Part shown: positions 1 to 8,577 of the stretch, in pieces
Numbering within the stretch: the first letter of the stretch is position 1
Layout of the letters: every line of letters begins with the position of its first letter
NCBI GenBank assembly: GCA_900317405.1
Contig: ONGP01000019.1
Span: 1-54,617, forward strand
Length of the DNA stretch: 54,617 nucleotides
Source: an uncultured Prevotella sp.
GTDB taxonomy: Bacteria > Bacteroidota > Bacteroidia > Bacteroidales > Bacteroidaceae
Direction of reading: 5' to 3'
Notes under the pieces: model-generated
The model's database searches: none
Told to the model about the DNA's origin: nothing
The model's input: the letters and a program-made list of their open reading frames with translations, nothing else
Made by a program: the position numbers and the translations under genes

Positions 1-1226
1 GTTGTCTTATCTTCTGTGAAGAACAATTTCTCAACCACCTTTTCATTCAACTCCCATGCAGGAGTAAAATCAACCTTTACATAGGTTCGAGCCAGTCTGG
101 TTTTATGAGCATGATTCAGTCCAAAGTCTACTTCATCCAAAGTCGCGCCACACTCATTTTGTGCTACAGTAGCCCATGTATGTCTGAACGTGTAAGCACT
201 GTAGTAATCTTCTTTATTCAATTTAAGAACTTTCTCGCAAATCTGACGAATTCCTATATTGACATTCGCATTAAAACTGTCATATGAACTATGACGAGTG
301 TGAAAAGAAAACAGATACTCTGAGTCCGTTTTATCGAGATACTTGTCTACAATTGGCTTTACAATATCCGGAATACGGATTTCAAACCAAGCATTGTCAG
401 CTCTTGCTTCTCTTGTCTTGCGGCGCTCATATCCAAGAATACCGTCATGGTAGTTCTTTTTTTCTGCGTAATAAAGATCCACAGTATTTATACCTGCGAG
501 GCACTGTATTAACATAGCAACATCATGACCAAGCTCAGTCAGAGGAGATTTTCTATCACTCTCAGGAAGAGGAGCATAGAAAAAAGCTCGACATGCTTCC
601 ATAGTAATTGCCCTATGTTCTGGAGTATCTGCTTTGGGAATTTTTACTTTAGGCCATGGATTTGATGTAATACGGATAATTCCAGCATCATAGTCGTTAT
701 AATCAAGCAAGGCCTGCTTGAAGATTTGGCGAACACATACCGGGTATTGCTCCTTAGCCCTCGCTGTATTAGACAGTGATTGAATCCATCTGTTAATTAC
801 GGTTGAAGTTAAGTATGAGAACATAACCTTAGTTGTTCCTATATATCGTTCCAGATTCTGGTAAGCCAGCTCATACGTTCGTGCATTACGAGCATGACCA
901 TCCTGAATCATCTTTGATTGGTATTCACGAGCATAATCAGAGAAACATATGTCAGCAGAACCATTAACAACGTAACTTACAACGTCCTTAACATCCCAAC
1001 TTTTAATATTCTGCTTATTAATCATCTCCGTATACTGAGCAATCTTCGTTGCACAGTACTTTAAAACAAAAGGATCCGTAACAGTTTTGTTTTTATCAAT
1101 TCCTTTCTGATTAACAATTTTATCTGTTTTGATATATTGAATCCTTGAGTTATGAGTGACACGAATATAAACCGTGTAGAATCCATCAGGTCGTTGATAC
1201 CTGACCATCGCTTTAAATGTCGCCAT
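1..1226 (-). CDS. Tyrosine recombinase / phage-type integrase (3' end beyond window)
   Basis: The minus-strand frame is open from an ATG at 1226 to the window edge, about 408 residues, so only the extreme C-terminus is missing. The order is an N-terminal arm-binding-like part, a SAM-like core-binding domain (about residues 100-200) and a catalytic domain. Near residue 343 is TFRHTWAT, the box II Arg-His motif. Near residue 381 is ARTYV, with the likely nucleophile Tyr. The box I region reads LAGINTVDLY near residue 240 and shows no obvious catalytic Arg. The family cuts and rejoins DNA to integrate or excise mobile elements. The gene sits at a junction with the core gene ppdK, which suits the end of an integrated element. 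The family call is firm; the identity of the element is unknown. Confidence 0.9.
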   Translation of the reverse strand, partial: MATFKAMVRYQRPDGFYTVYIRVTHNSRIQYIKTDKIVNQKGIDKNKTVTDPFVLKYCATKIAQYTEMINKQNIKSWDVKDVVSYVVNGSADICFSDYAREYQSKMIQDGHARNARTYELAYQNLERYIGTTKVMFSYLTSTVINRWIQSLSNTARAKEQYPVCVRQIFKQALLDYNDYDAGIIRITSNPWPKVKIPKADTPEHRAITMEACRAFFYAPLPESDRKSPLTELGHDVAMLIQCLAGINTVDLYYAEKKNYHDGILGYERRKTREARADNAWFEIRIPDIVKPIVDKYLDKTDSEYLFSFHTRHSSYDSFNANVNIGIRQICEKVLKLNKEDYYSAYTFRHTWATVAQNECGATLDEVDFGLNHAHKTRLARTYVKVDFTPAWELNEKVVEKLFFTEDKT

Positions 1227-1237
1227 CGTTTTTATTT

Positions 1238-1299
1238 TTGTAAATTCATTGTAAATCCTTTGTAAACCTCCTATTCATTTCTTGTAAACTATTTGTAAA
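1238..1299. repeat. Phased 11-bp repeats carrying TTGTAAA, upstream of the integrase
   Basis: TTGTAAA occurs at 1238, 1249, 1260, 1282 and 1293. That is six 11-bp units with one degenerate unit at 1271. The array begins 12 bp upstream of the integrase ATG. Phasing of about one helical turn fits cooperative protein binding, either integrase arm-type sites or an autoregulatory operator. The function is inferred; the repeat itself is visible. Confidence 0.8.
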
Positions 1300-1351
1300 T
1301 TAGGCGTCTAATTCATCACATTTATCGTGATTTTCGTATTTCAAAAGAAAT

Positions 1352-1386
1352 GGGTGTAACCCCTTGTTTTTAAGGACGTTACACCC
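1352..1386 (-). terminator. Hairpin downstream of ppdK
   Basis: GGGTGTAAC at 1352-1360 is complementary to GTTACACCC at 1378-1386, and the stem is extended inward by CCTT/AAGG. Read on the minus strand it follows the ppdK stop and is followed by a T-rich stretch, so a terminator for ppdK is likely. Its position between an integrase and a core gene also leaves room for an attachment-site role. Confidence 0.6.
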
Positions 1387-1413
1387 AATCTATTGATAAT
1401 CAGAGTGTTTCAA

Positions 1414-4134
1414 TTATTCCTCAACAGCAGCCTGGGCGGCGGCGAGGCGGGCGATGGGCACGCGGAATGGAGAGCAGCTAGCGTAGTTCATGCCGATCTT
1501 GGCGCAGAACTTAACTGAGCTTGGCTCGCCACCATGCTCACCACAGATACCGCAACGGAGGTCAGGACGTACCTCACGGCCTTCCTTCACAGCGAACTTG
1601 ATGAGTCGGCCAACACCCTTCTGGTCGAGTACCTGGAATGGGTCAACCTTCAGGATCTTCTTGTCGAGGTATACAGGCAGGAACGATGCGATATCGTCGC
1701 GGCTGTAACCGAAGGTCATCTGAGTGAGGTCGTTAGTACCGAATGAGAAGTACTGAGCCTCTGAAGCGATCAGATCGGCAGTCAGGGCAGCACGTGGAAT
1801 CTCGATCATTGTACCAATCTCAAACTCAACCTCGATACCATACTCAGCGAATACTTCCTTAGCGGCATACTGGATAACCTCCTTCTGCTGCTTGAGCTCG
1901 TTGATAGTACCAATCAGAGGAACCATGATCTCTGGCATTGGGGTCTTACCCTCCTTCTTCAGCTCGCAAGCTGCAGAGAGGATAGCCTTGGTCTGCATAG
2001 CTGTAATCTCAGGGAATGTGATACCCAGACGGCAACCACGATGACCCAGCATTGGGTTGTTCTCAGCGAGTGAGTCAACACGGCGCTGGATTTCCTCCAA
2101 GCTTACGCCCATCTCCTTAGCCATGGTCTGCTGACCAGCCAGATCGTGGGGAACAAACTCGTGGAGAGGTGGATCGAGCAGACGGATGTTAACGGGCAGT
2201 CCGTCCATAGCCTCGAGGATACCCTTAAAGTCAGCCTTCTGGTAAGGCAGCAGCTTAGCAAGAGCCTTCTCACGTCCAGCAACGCTGTCGGCCAGAATCA
2301 TCTCACGCATAGCAACGATCTTCTGATCCTCGAAGAACATGTGCTCTGTACGTGTCAGACCAATACCCTTAGCACCGAAAGCGCGAGCTACCTGTGCATC
2401 GTGTGGAGTATCAGCATTGGTACGAACCTGCAGCTTGGTGTACTTGTCGCAAAGGTCCATCAGCTCCTTGAAGTCTCCTGAAAGCTCAGCAGCCTTTGTT
2501 GGAACCTCGCCAGCATATACCTGACCAGTTGTACCGTTCAGAGAGATATAGTCACCCTCCTTATATGTTACGCCGTCGATCTCGACAGTCTTGTCCTTAT
2601 AGCTTACATTCAGAGCACCTACACCAGATACGCAGCACTTACCCATACCACGAGCCACAACGGCAGCGTGAGATGTCATACCACCACGTGCAGTCAGGAT
2701 ACCCTCGGCAGCAGCCATACCAGCCAAATCCTCAGGAGAGGTCTCGATACGTACGAGTACTACCTTATGTCCATTCTCGTGCCACTCCTTAGCGTCGTCA
2801 GCGTGGAATACGATCTGACCACAAGCAGCACCTGGAGAAGCAGGCAGACCCTGAGCGATAACCTTAGCAGCAGAGAGAGCCTTCTTATCGAATACTGGGT
2901 GGAGCAGCTCGTCGAGCTTCTGAGGCTCGCAGCGCTGAATGGCAGTCTTCTCGTCGATCATACCCTCGTGGAGCAGGTCGATAGCGATCTTAACCATAGC
3001 AGCACCAGTACGCTTACCGTTACGTGTCTGGAGGAACCACAGCTTGCCCTCCTGTACGGTGAACTCCATATCCTGCATATCGTGATAGTGGTGCTCCAGC
3101 TTGTCCTGAATACCATTCAGCTCAGCATAGATCTCTGGCATTGCCTCCTCCATAGAAGGATACTTGGCTACGCGCTCCTCCTCAGAGATACCAGCGCGCT
3201 CAGCCCAACGCTGAGAACCAATCTTTGTGATCTGCTGTGGTGTGCGGATACCAGCAACCACGTCCTCACCCTGAGCATTTACCAGATACTCACCGTTGAA
3301 CAGGTTCTCACCATTAGCGGCATCACGGCTGAAGCATACACCAGTAGCTGATGTGTCGCCCATGTTACCGAATACCATGGCCATTACTGATACGGCTGTA
3401 CCCCACTCGTCGGGGATTCCCTCCATCTTACGATACAGGATAGCGCGCTCGTTCATCCAAGAACGGAACACAGCGCAGATAGCACCCCAGAGTTGCTCGA
3501 TAGGATCATTTGGGAAGTCCTTACCAGTGCGCTCCTTGATGGCAGCCTTGAACAGCTTAACCAGCTTCTTCAGATCCTCTACTGAGAGGTCCTTATCCAG
3601 AACAACACCGCTCTCCTTCTTAACCTTCTCGATAATCTCCTCGAATGGATCGATATCAGTCTTGTTTACGGGCTTCATCTCGAGCACTACATCACCGTAC
3701 ATCTGTACGAAACGGCGATAAGAGTCGTATACGAAGTGAGGATTGTTGGTCTTCTTGGCCATACCCTCAGCTACCTCGTCGTTAAGACCAAGGTTCAGAA
3801 TTGTATCCATCATACCAGGCATTGAGGCACGTGCACCTGAGCGTACAGATACCAGCAGAGGATTCTGTGCATCGCCAAACTTGCAGTTCATCAAGTCTTC
3901 AATGTGCTTCACGGCTGCCATCACGTCGTCGTTCAGCAGTTCCATAATCTTCTGCTGACCAACCTGATAGTACTCATTACAACAATCTGTGGTGATTGTG
4001 AAACCTGGAGGAACAGGCACACCAATGTGGTTCATCTCAGCAAGGTTAGCACCCTTACCGCCAAGTTCCTCACGCATCTTTGCGTTTCCTTCGGCCTTAC
4101 CATTACCGAAGAGGTAAACTCTTTTCTGACTCAT
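1414..4134 (-). CDS. ppdK: Pyruvate, phosphate dikinase
   Basis: The 906-aa cytosolic enzyme interconverts pyruvate, ATP and phosphate with phosphoenolpyruvate, AMP and pyrophosphate. It has an N-terminal ATP-binding domain (GGKGANLAEM near residue 27). A central phosphohistidine swivelling domain carries TARGGMTSHAAVVARGMG with catalytic His489. The C-terminal PEP/pyruvate barrel carries CGICGEHGGEP with the conserved Cys864. The length is usual for the bacterial family. The gene is monocistronic, with its own promoter at 4186-4217 and a hairpin after its stop. In anaerobic Bacteroidetes the enzyme serves glycolysis with pyrophosphate economy or gluconeogenesis. Identity is certain. Confidence 0.98.
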   Translation of the reverse strand: MSQKRVYLFGNGKAEGNAKMREELGGKGANLAEMNHIGVPVPPGFTITTDCCNEYYQVGQQKIMELLNDDVMAAVKHIEDLMNCKFGDAQNPLLVSVRSGARASMPGMMDTILNLGLNDEVAEGMAKKTNNPHFVYDSYRRFVQMYGDVVLEMKPVNKTDIDPFEEIIEKVKKESGVVLDKDLSVEDLKKLVKLFKAAIKERTGKDFPNDPIEQLWGAICAVFRSWMNERAILYRKMEGIPDEWGTAVSVMAMVFGNMGDTSATGVCFSRDAANGENLFNGEYLVNAQGEDVVAGIRTPQQITKIGSQRWAERAGISEEERVAKYPSMEEAMPEIYAELNGIQDKLEHHYHDMQDMEFTVQEGKLWFLQTRNGKRTGAAMVKIAIDLLHEGMIDEKTAIQRCEPQKLDELLHPVFDKKALSAAKVIAQGLPASPGAACGQIVFHADDAKEWHENGHKVVLVRIETSPEDLAGMAAAEGILTARGGMTSHAAVVARGMGKCCVSGVGALNVSYKDKTVEIDGVTYKEGDYISLNGTTGQVYAGEVPTKAAELSGDFKELMDLCDKYTKLQVRTNADTPHDAQVARAFGAKGIGLTRTEHMFFEDQKIVAMREMILADSVAGREKALAKLLPYQKADFKGILEAMDGLPVNIRLLDPPLHEFVPHDLAGQQTMAKEMGVSLEEIQRRVDSLAENNPMLGHRGCRLGITFPEITAMQTKAILSAACELKKEGKTPMPEIMVPLIGTINELKQQKEVIQYAAKEVFAEYGIEVEFEIGTMIEIPRAALTADLIASEAQYFSFGTNDLTQMTFGYSRDDIASFLPVYLDKKILKVDPFQVLDQKGVGRLIKFAVKEGREVRPDLRCGICGEHGGEPSSVKFCAKIGMNYASCSPFRVPIARLAAAQAAVEE

Positions 4135-4185
4135 ACGTTAATTACTTATTATGTTGATAATATATTATTGTTTGATTAGATTCCG

Positions 4186-4217
4186 CAAAATTACGCATTT
4201 TCCACCAAATACACAAA
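4186..4217 (-). promoter_or_regulatory. Promoter of ppdK
   Basis: On the minus strand TTTG (plus CAAA at 4214-4217) is followed after exactly 20 bp by TAATTTTG (plus 4186-4193). This is a full match to the Bacteroidetes consensus TTTG/TAnnTTTG. It lies about 50 bp upstream of the ppdK ATG. Confidence 0.75.
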
Positions 4218-4309
4218 AAAAATCGCCAAAATTTGCTATCTCTACCTTACATTTTTACTTTTTTGGCTCAGATTACGTATATTATCACGGATTTTTGATA
4301 TTATTTTTG

Positions 4310-4317
4310 TAACTTTG
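4310..4317 (+). promoter_or_regulatory. -7 box upstream of rlmD-like gene
   Basis: TAACTTTG matches TAnnTTTG and lies 20 bp before the methyltransferase ATG at 4338. No clear TTTG is seen at the usual 19-21 bp spacing. Confidence 0.55.
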
Positions 4318-4337
4318 CAGCCAAATTAAGAAATAAT

Positions 4338-5789
4338 ATGGCAAGAAACAAGAAACCGTTACCCCTACTTGAGGGTGTAGAAATCGAGGCCGTGGCTGCC
4401 GAGGGTAAGTGTCTGTTCCACTGGAACGACCTGGTGGTGTTTGTACCCTTCTGTGTGCCTGGCGACGTTTGCGATGTGCAGATTCGCAGAAAGAAGCACT
4501 CCTTTGCCGAGGGCGAGGTAGTGAGAATTACTAAATATAGTAATGTACGCGCGACCCCATTCTGCGAACATTTCGGAGTGTGTGGAGGTTGCAAATGGCA
4601 GAACCTGCCATACGAAGAGCAACTTAAGTTCAAGCAGCAACAGGTGTACGACCAGCTGCATCGCATAGGCAAGATCGAACTGCCAGAGTTTATGCCTATC
4701 CTGGGCAGTGTGCATACCAAGGAATATCGCAACAAGCTCGACTTTGGTTGTGCCAACAAGCGTTACCTCACTAAGGAGCAGATTCAGACATTGCCCAACG
4801 ACGAGAGTCAGAGCCTTAAGGATGTGCCTGCTATCGGATTCCACATCACAGGTGCGTTCGACAAGATTCTGCCCATCGAGAAGTGCTGGTTGATGGACGA
4901 TCTGCACAACCAGATTCGCAACGAGGTGCGCGATTATGCGATGGAGAACGGTTTGAGTTTCTTCGACCTTCGCGCTCAGGTGGGATTGCTGCGTGATGTC
5001 ATCATCCGCAACAGCGCCAGTGGCGAGTGGATGGTTATCTTCCAGTTTCACTACGATCGCACATCAAGCGAGGCACTGACTCAGAGCGAGACTCAGTCCA
5101 AGGCTCTGCTACAGCATATTGCCGACAAGTTCCCACAGATCACCTCGCTGATGTATCTCGACAATCAGAAGTGCAACGACACCATCGGCGATCAGGACAT
5201 CATGGTGTTCAAGGGCATCGATCATATCTACGAGTTGATGGAAGACCTGAAGTTCAAGGTTGGTCCTAAGAGTTTCTACCAGACCAATACCGAGCAGGCT
5301 TACCACCTGTACTCTGTAGCTCGTAATTTTGCCGGACTTACTGGCAACGAGGTGGTTTACGACCTCTATACAGGTACAGGTACCATAGCCAACTTTGTGG
5401 CCCGTCAGGCCAAGCAGGTTATTGGTATCGAGTACGTGCCCGAGGCCATCGAGGACGCTAAGGTTAACTCGCAGGTTAACGGCATCGAGAACACCCTGTT
5501 CTATGCTGGCGACATGAAGGACATCCTTACCGATGAGTTTATCGCAGAGCACGGTCAGCCCGATGTCATCATCACCGATCCACCACGCGCTGGTATGCAC
5601 CCCGATGTGGTTAAAACCATTCTGAAGGCCGCTCCAAAGCGCATAGTATACGTAAGTTGCAACCCTGCCACACAGGCTCGCGACCTGCACGATATGGACG
5701 AATATTATCGCGTAGCAGCAGTGCAACCAGTGGATATGTTCCCCCACACACCACACGTAGAAAACGTAGTGTTGCTTGAGCGCAAGTAA
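4338..5789 (+). CDS. rlmD: 23S rRNA (uracil-5-)-methyltransferase, RlmD/RumA type
   Basis: The 483-aa protein methylates a uracil C5 in 23S rRNA using S-adenosylmethionine. An N-terminal TRAM-like RNA-binding domain occupies about residues 1-70. The [4Fe-4S] ligands are Cys76, Cys82 and Cys85 (CEHFGVCGGC) with Cys183 (EKCW). The C-terminal Rossmann methyltransferase has the SAM loop DLYTGTGTIANF near residue 342, DPPRAGMH, and the catalytic Cys441 in YVSCNP. The TRAM domain and iron-sulphur cluster separate it from TrmA. RlmD and RlmC cannot be told apart from motifs alone. The gene is divergent from ppdK and has its own -7 box. Confidence 0.9.
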   Translation: MARNKKPLPLLEGVEIEAVAAEGKCLFHWNDLVVFVPFCVPGDVCDVQIRRKKHSFAEGEVVRITKYSNVRATPFCEHFGVCGGCKWQNLPYEEQLKFKQQQVYDQLHRIGKIELPEFMPILGSVHTKEYRNKLDFGCANKRYLTKEQIQTLPNDESQSLKDVPAIGFHITGAFDKILPIEKCWLMDDLHNQIRNEVRDYAMENGLSFFDLRAQVGLLRDVIIRNSASGEWMVIFQFHYDRTSSEALTQSETQSKALLQHIADKFPQITSLMYLDNQKCNDTIGDQDIMVFKGIDHIYELMEDLKFKVGPKSFYQTNTEQAYHLYSVARNFAGLTGNEVVYDLYTGTGTIANFVARQAKQVIGIEYVPEAIEDAKVNSQVNGIENTLFYAGDMKDILTDEFIAEHGQPDVIITDPPRAGMHPDVVKTILKAAPKRIVYVSCNPATQARDLHDMDEYYRVAAVQPVDMFPHTPHVENVVLLERK

Positions 5790-5806
5790 AAAAATCGGCA
5801 AAAAAA

Positions 5807-5838
5807 TTTGGAACATTAATAAGTTTTTCATATATTTG
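5807..5838 (+). promoter_or_regulatory. Promoter of the OprP-like porin gene
   Basis: TTTG at 5807-5810, a 20-bp spacer and TATATTTG at 5831-5838 give an exact Bacteroidetes promoter. An A-rich leader of about 35 nt then leads to the ATG at 5875. Confidence 0.8.
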
Positions 5839-5874
5839 CGGCAATAATTACTAATTATCAAATACAATACGACA

Positions 5875-7005
5875 ATGAAAAAACATTTTTGGATGATTGC
5901 GCTTATGGCGTCGATGGCAATCAGCGCTAGCGCAGAGACTCTGCCCGAAGTAGAGGAAGTAGAGGCTACACAGGAGAAGGCTACCGTCGAGGTTCCTGCT
6001 TGGGTTAAGAACATTAAATTCAGCGGCTACGGCATGCTGCAATATCAGGGCGAAGATACAGAGGGTGCTCACACTAACACATTCAATCTGCGCCTGGCTC
6101 GTTTCATTCTGGATGGCAAGATCGGCGATTTCGATTGGCGTGCTCAGATTCAGGGCACAAACGTAACAGGTCCTGGACAGCCAACAGTTCAGTTGGTCGA
6201 CCTCTATGCCGAGTGGCGCAAGTATCCTGAGTTCAAGATTCGTGCAGGTCAGTTCAAGCGTGCCTTCACATTCGAGAACCCAACCAACCCCATCACTCAG
6301 GGATGGTACGCTTACGCAATGGTAATCAACAATCTGTCTGGTTTCGGCGATCGTACTGGCGAGAAGTCATCAGGTGGTCGTGATATCGGCGTACAGCTTT
6401 CAGGAGATCTGTTCCCCAATGCCAACGGACGCAAGCTGTTCCACTACCAGGTTGGTGTTTACAACGGTGAGGGTGTGAACGAGAAGGATAAGGACAACCG
6501 CAAGGATATTATCGGTGGTTTCTGGGTAATGCCTATCAAGGGTGTTCGCATTGGTGCTTTCGGATGGACAGGTACCCGTGGTGGTATGTATGATCCTGCT
6601 ACTGGCAATACCGTTAGCGTTGAGAAGAACCGTTACGCCATCTCTGCCGAGTACGATAAGGACGAGTACACATTCCGTGCTGAGTATATCCACAGCCAGG
6701 GATGGGGTGCTGCAAAGGCAGGCAACAACGTTCGCGAGATCGACTACTCTAAGGGCGACAAGGCCGATGGTTGGTATGCATTCGGTATCGTACCTCTCAT
6801 CAAGGGCAAACTGCACGCTAAGGCTCGTTATCAGACATATCGCAGTCAGAAGGAGTGGAGCACATCTAAGTCGATGTACGAGGTAGGTTTGAACTACTAC
6901 TTCACCAAGAATCTGCAGCTCAACGCAGAGTACGGTTTGGTTAACGAGCGTTCAGCTCAGAAGAACCACAACTTTGTTGACGTAGAGCTCGACTTCCGCT
7001 TCTAA
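5875..7005 (+). CDS. OprP/OprO-like phosphate-selective porin family protein
   Basis: The 376-aa outer-membrane protein has a signal peptide (MKKHFWMIALMASMAISASA), a short acidic linker and then alternating aromatic/charged strands typical of a beta-barrel. Examples are FSGYGMLQYQGE, FNLRLARFILDGKIGDFDWRAQIQ, the terminal LNAEYGLVNERS and a C-terminal Phe (DFRF). This arrangement fits the phosphate-selective porin O/P family. In Bacteroidetes such proteins are general anion porins and phosphate selectivity is unproven. It is monocistronic with a strong promoter. Its stop overlaps the stop of the convergent flippase gene by 4 bp. Confidence 0.85.
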   Translation: MKKHFWMIALMASMAISASAETLPEVEEVEATQEKATVEVPAWVKNIKFSGYGMLQYQGEDTEGAHTNTFNLRLARFILDGKIGDFDWRAQIQGTNVTGPGQPTVQLVDLYAEWRKYPEFKIRAGQFKRAFTFENPTNPITQGWYAYAMVINNLSGFGDRTGEKSSGGRDIGVQLSGDLFPNANGRKLFHYQVGVYNGEGVNEKDKDNRKDIIGGFWVMPIKGVRIGAFGWTGTRGGMYDPATGNTVSVEKNRYAISAEYDKDEYTFRAEYIHSQGWGAAKAGNNVREIDYSKGDKADGWYAFGIVPLIKGKLHAKARYQTYRSQKEWSTSKSMYEVGLNYYFTKNLQLNAEYGLVNERSAQKNHNFVDVELDFRF

Positions 7006-8483
7006 CCTTTGCGGAATCTGCGGGTAAGGGCCTGCCACAGATGAGTCTTCTGTCTGAGGATTTGCAGTGAATACAGGCCACTCGCCAAAACCACCAATAG
7101 TTCTACTACCCAGTAGACGATGCCATCAAGAAGGATGGTGCAGGCATAGGCGAGAAATCCCAAAGCAAACAATACAATAGCATATCGAGATACGGTTGCC
7201 GAAACACGGTAACCGTATTTTTTATATGCATACAGGTTTATCATCAGATAGTCGAACACATGGGCCATAGTGATGGCGATACCTGTGCCCAGCAATCCCC
7301 AATGCTCATAACCCAGCACGATGAACAACACGAACACCACATAATATGCTGCCTCGAGCATCAGATAGGTCATCGAATATCCGCGAGCCAGTGTGATGTA
7401 AGCCACAGGCAGGGTCAACACCTTGAAGAACATAGCCAGAGCAGCGACCTGAGCCATAGGTATCACGGGGGCAAACTCGCTGGTGAACAGTTGCGGAATC
7501 AGTATCGGCAACAGGACGATAAGGGCCGTAAGCATAGGGGCTATTATCAGTAGCGATACCTCCATCTGTCGATTAACGGTATAGTTGGTCTGCTCCACGT
7601 CGCGATTCACACCCGAAAGACGTGGGAAATAATCAGTCTCCATAGCCGAAAACACCATGCCGGCATAGGTTATCGTGAGCATGTAGCCTGCATTATACAG
7701 TCCCAGCACATCCAGGTCGGCCACCACGTTCAGATACGACCTTACCACCATCTCGGCAGCACTACCCACCACGCCTGCCAGCGTAAATGCCACACCTAGT
7801 CGCACCATATCCATACCCTCGCCAAGTATGCCGCGAGCACCACTAAGCCGCAAGGGGTATATGCGCAACGAGAACCATAGTGTGGCACACATCGTAACAA
7901 ATGCCATCAGCACTATTACTGGCACGATACCAGCCTGCCAGAAGAAATAATAAATAGGTATGGATATAGTCAGCGATGCCAGTGCCGCAATTATCTGCAC
8001 CAAGGCCAGTGCGCCAAGTTTTCGCTGTCCTTTCAGTATAGCCGTCTCGCCACCCGTAATGGCTATCATTCCGATAGCAGGGGCAAGCAGCACAAAGTGC
8101 AACGTATGGTCGCCCCAGGCAAAGGTGGTATTACTCAGGACTGGTCCCAGCACCATGCATAACAGCATACCAAGCAAGGCCGTAAGCAAGCACCATCCGC
8201 GCACCACCTTTACGTAGTGTGCAGCCTTCTCTGTTTCGCCAGCATCGTAGTATTCCGAAATATGTCGCACAGCACTGAACGATATACCCAGGTGTGTGGC
8301 CTGCGAGATTAGTTGCACTGTGGTGTTGAATAGCGACACCAGTCCCATACCGCCAGGCCCCAGCAGTACGGCCACAAACTTATTTCGCACAAGACCTATC
8401 AACACATTCAGGCCCTGCACACCTCCGAAAACACCCGTATATTTCAATACGTGACTATAGTTTTCTTTATTACTATCTTTCAT
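7002..8483 (-). CDS. Polysaccharide flippase, Wzx/MATE-like (MOP superfamily)
   Basis: The 493-aa polytopic inner-membrane protein has roughly 12-14 hydrophobic helices. It starts with the N-terminal pattern of the oligosaccharide flippase family (KYTGVFGGVQGLNVLIGLVRNKFVAVLLGPGGMGLVSLF). Such proteins flip undecaprenyl-linked glycans across the inner membrane for O-antigen or capsule assembly. The adjacent glycosyltransferases support a surface-glycan role. The gene overlaps the porin stop tail-to-tail and is divergent from the first glycosyltransferase. The substrate is unknown. Confidence 0.85.
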   Translation of the reverse strand: MKDSNKENYSHVLKYTGVFGGVQGLNVLIGLVRNKFVAVLLGPGGMGLVSLFNTTVQLISQATHLGISFSAVRHISEYYDAGETEKAAHYVKVVRGWCLLTALLGMLLCMVLGPVLSNTTFAWGDHTLHFVLLAPAIGMIAITGGETAILKGQRKLGALALVQIIAALASLTISIPIYYFFWQAGIVPVIVLMAFVTMCATLWFSLRIYPLRLSGARGILGEGMDMVRLGVAFTLAGVVGSAAEMVVRSYLNVVADLDVLGLYNAGYMLTITYAGMVFSAMETDYFPRLSGVNRDVEQTNYTVNRQMEVSLLIIAPMLTALIVLLPILIPQLFTSEFAPVIPMAQVAALAMFFKVLTLPVAYITLARGYSMTYLMLEAAYYVVFVLFIVLGYEHWGLLGTGIAITMAHVFDYLMINLYAYKKYGYRVSATVSRYAIVLFALGFLAYACTILLDGIVYWVVELLVVLASGLYSLQILRQKTHLWQALTRRFRKG

Positions 8484-8529
8484 TATATATATAACGCAAA
8501 CTTGCGTATTTTATTTTATCAGAAAATAA

Positions 8530-8561
8530 TTTGGTTATATCGTGAATTTGGTTTATCTTTG
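8530..8561 (+). promoter_or_regulatory. Promoter of the GT2/GT4 pair (decides the GT2 start)
   Basis: TTTG at 8530-8533, a 20-bp spacer and TATCTTTG at 8554-8561. The -7 box lies inside the longest open frame (in-frame ATG at 8542). The transcript therefore begins after that codon, and the ATG at 8578 is the usable start. Confidence 0.8.
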
Positions 8562-8577
8562 CACGCAAAATAGCTGT

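Noticed and set aside
1352-1386. tRNA or tRNA fragment as integration target near the integrase
   Set aside because: Only a simple hairpin is present; no cloverleaf or tRNA 3' end could be formed.
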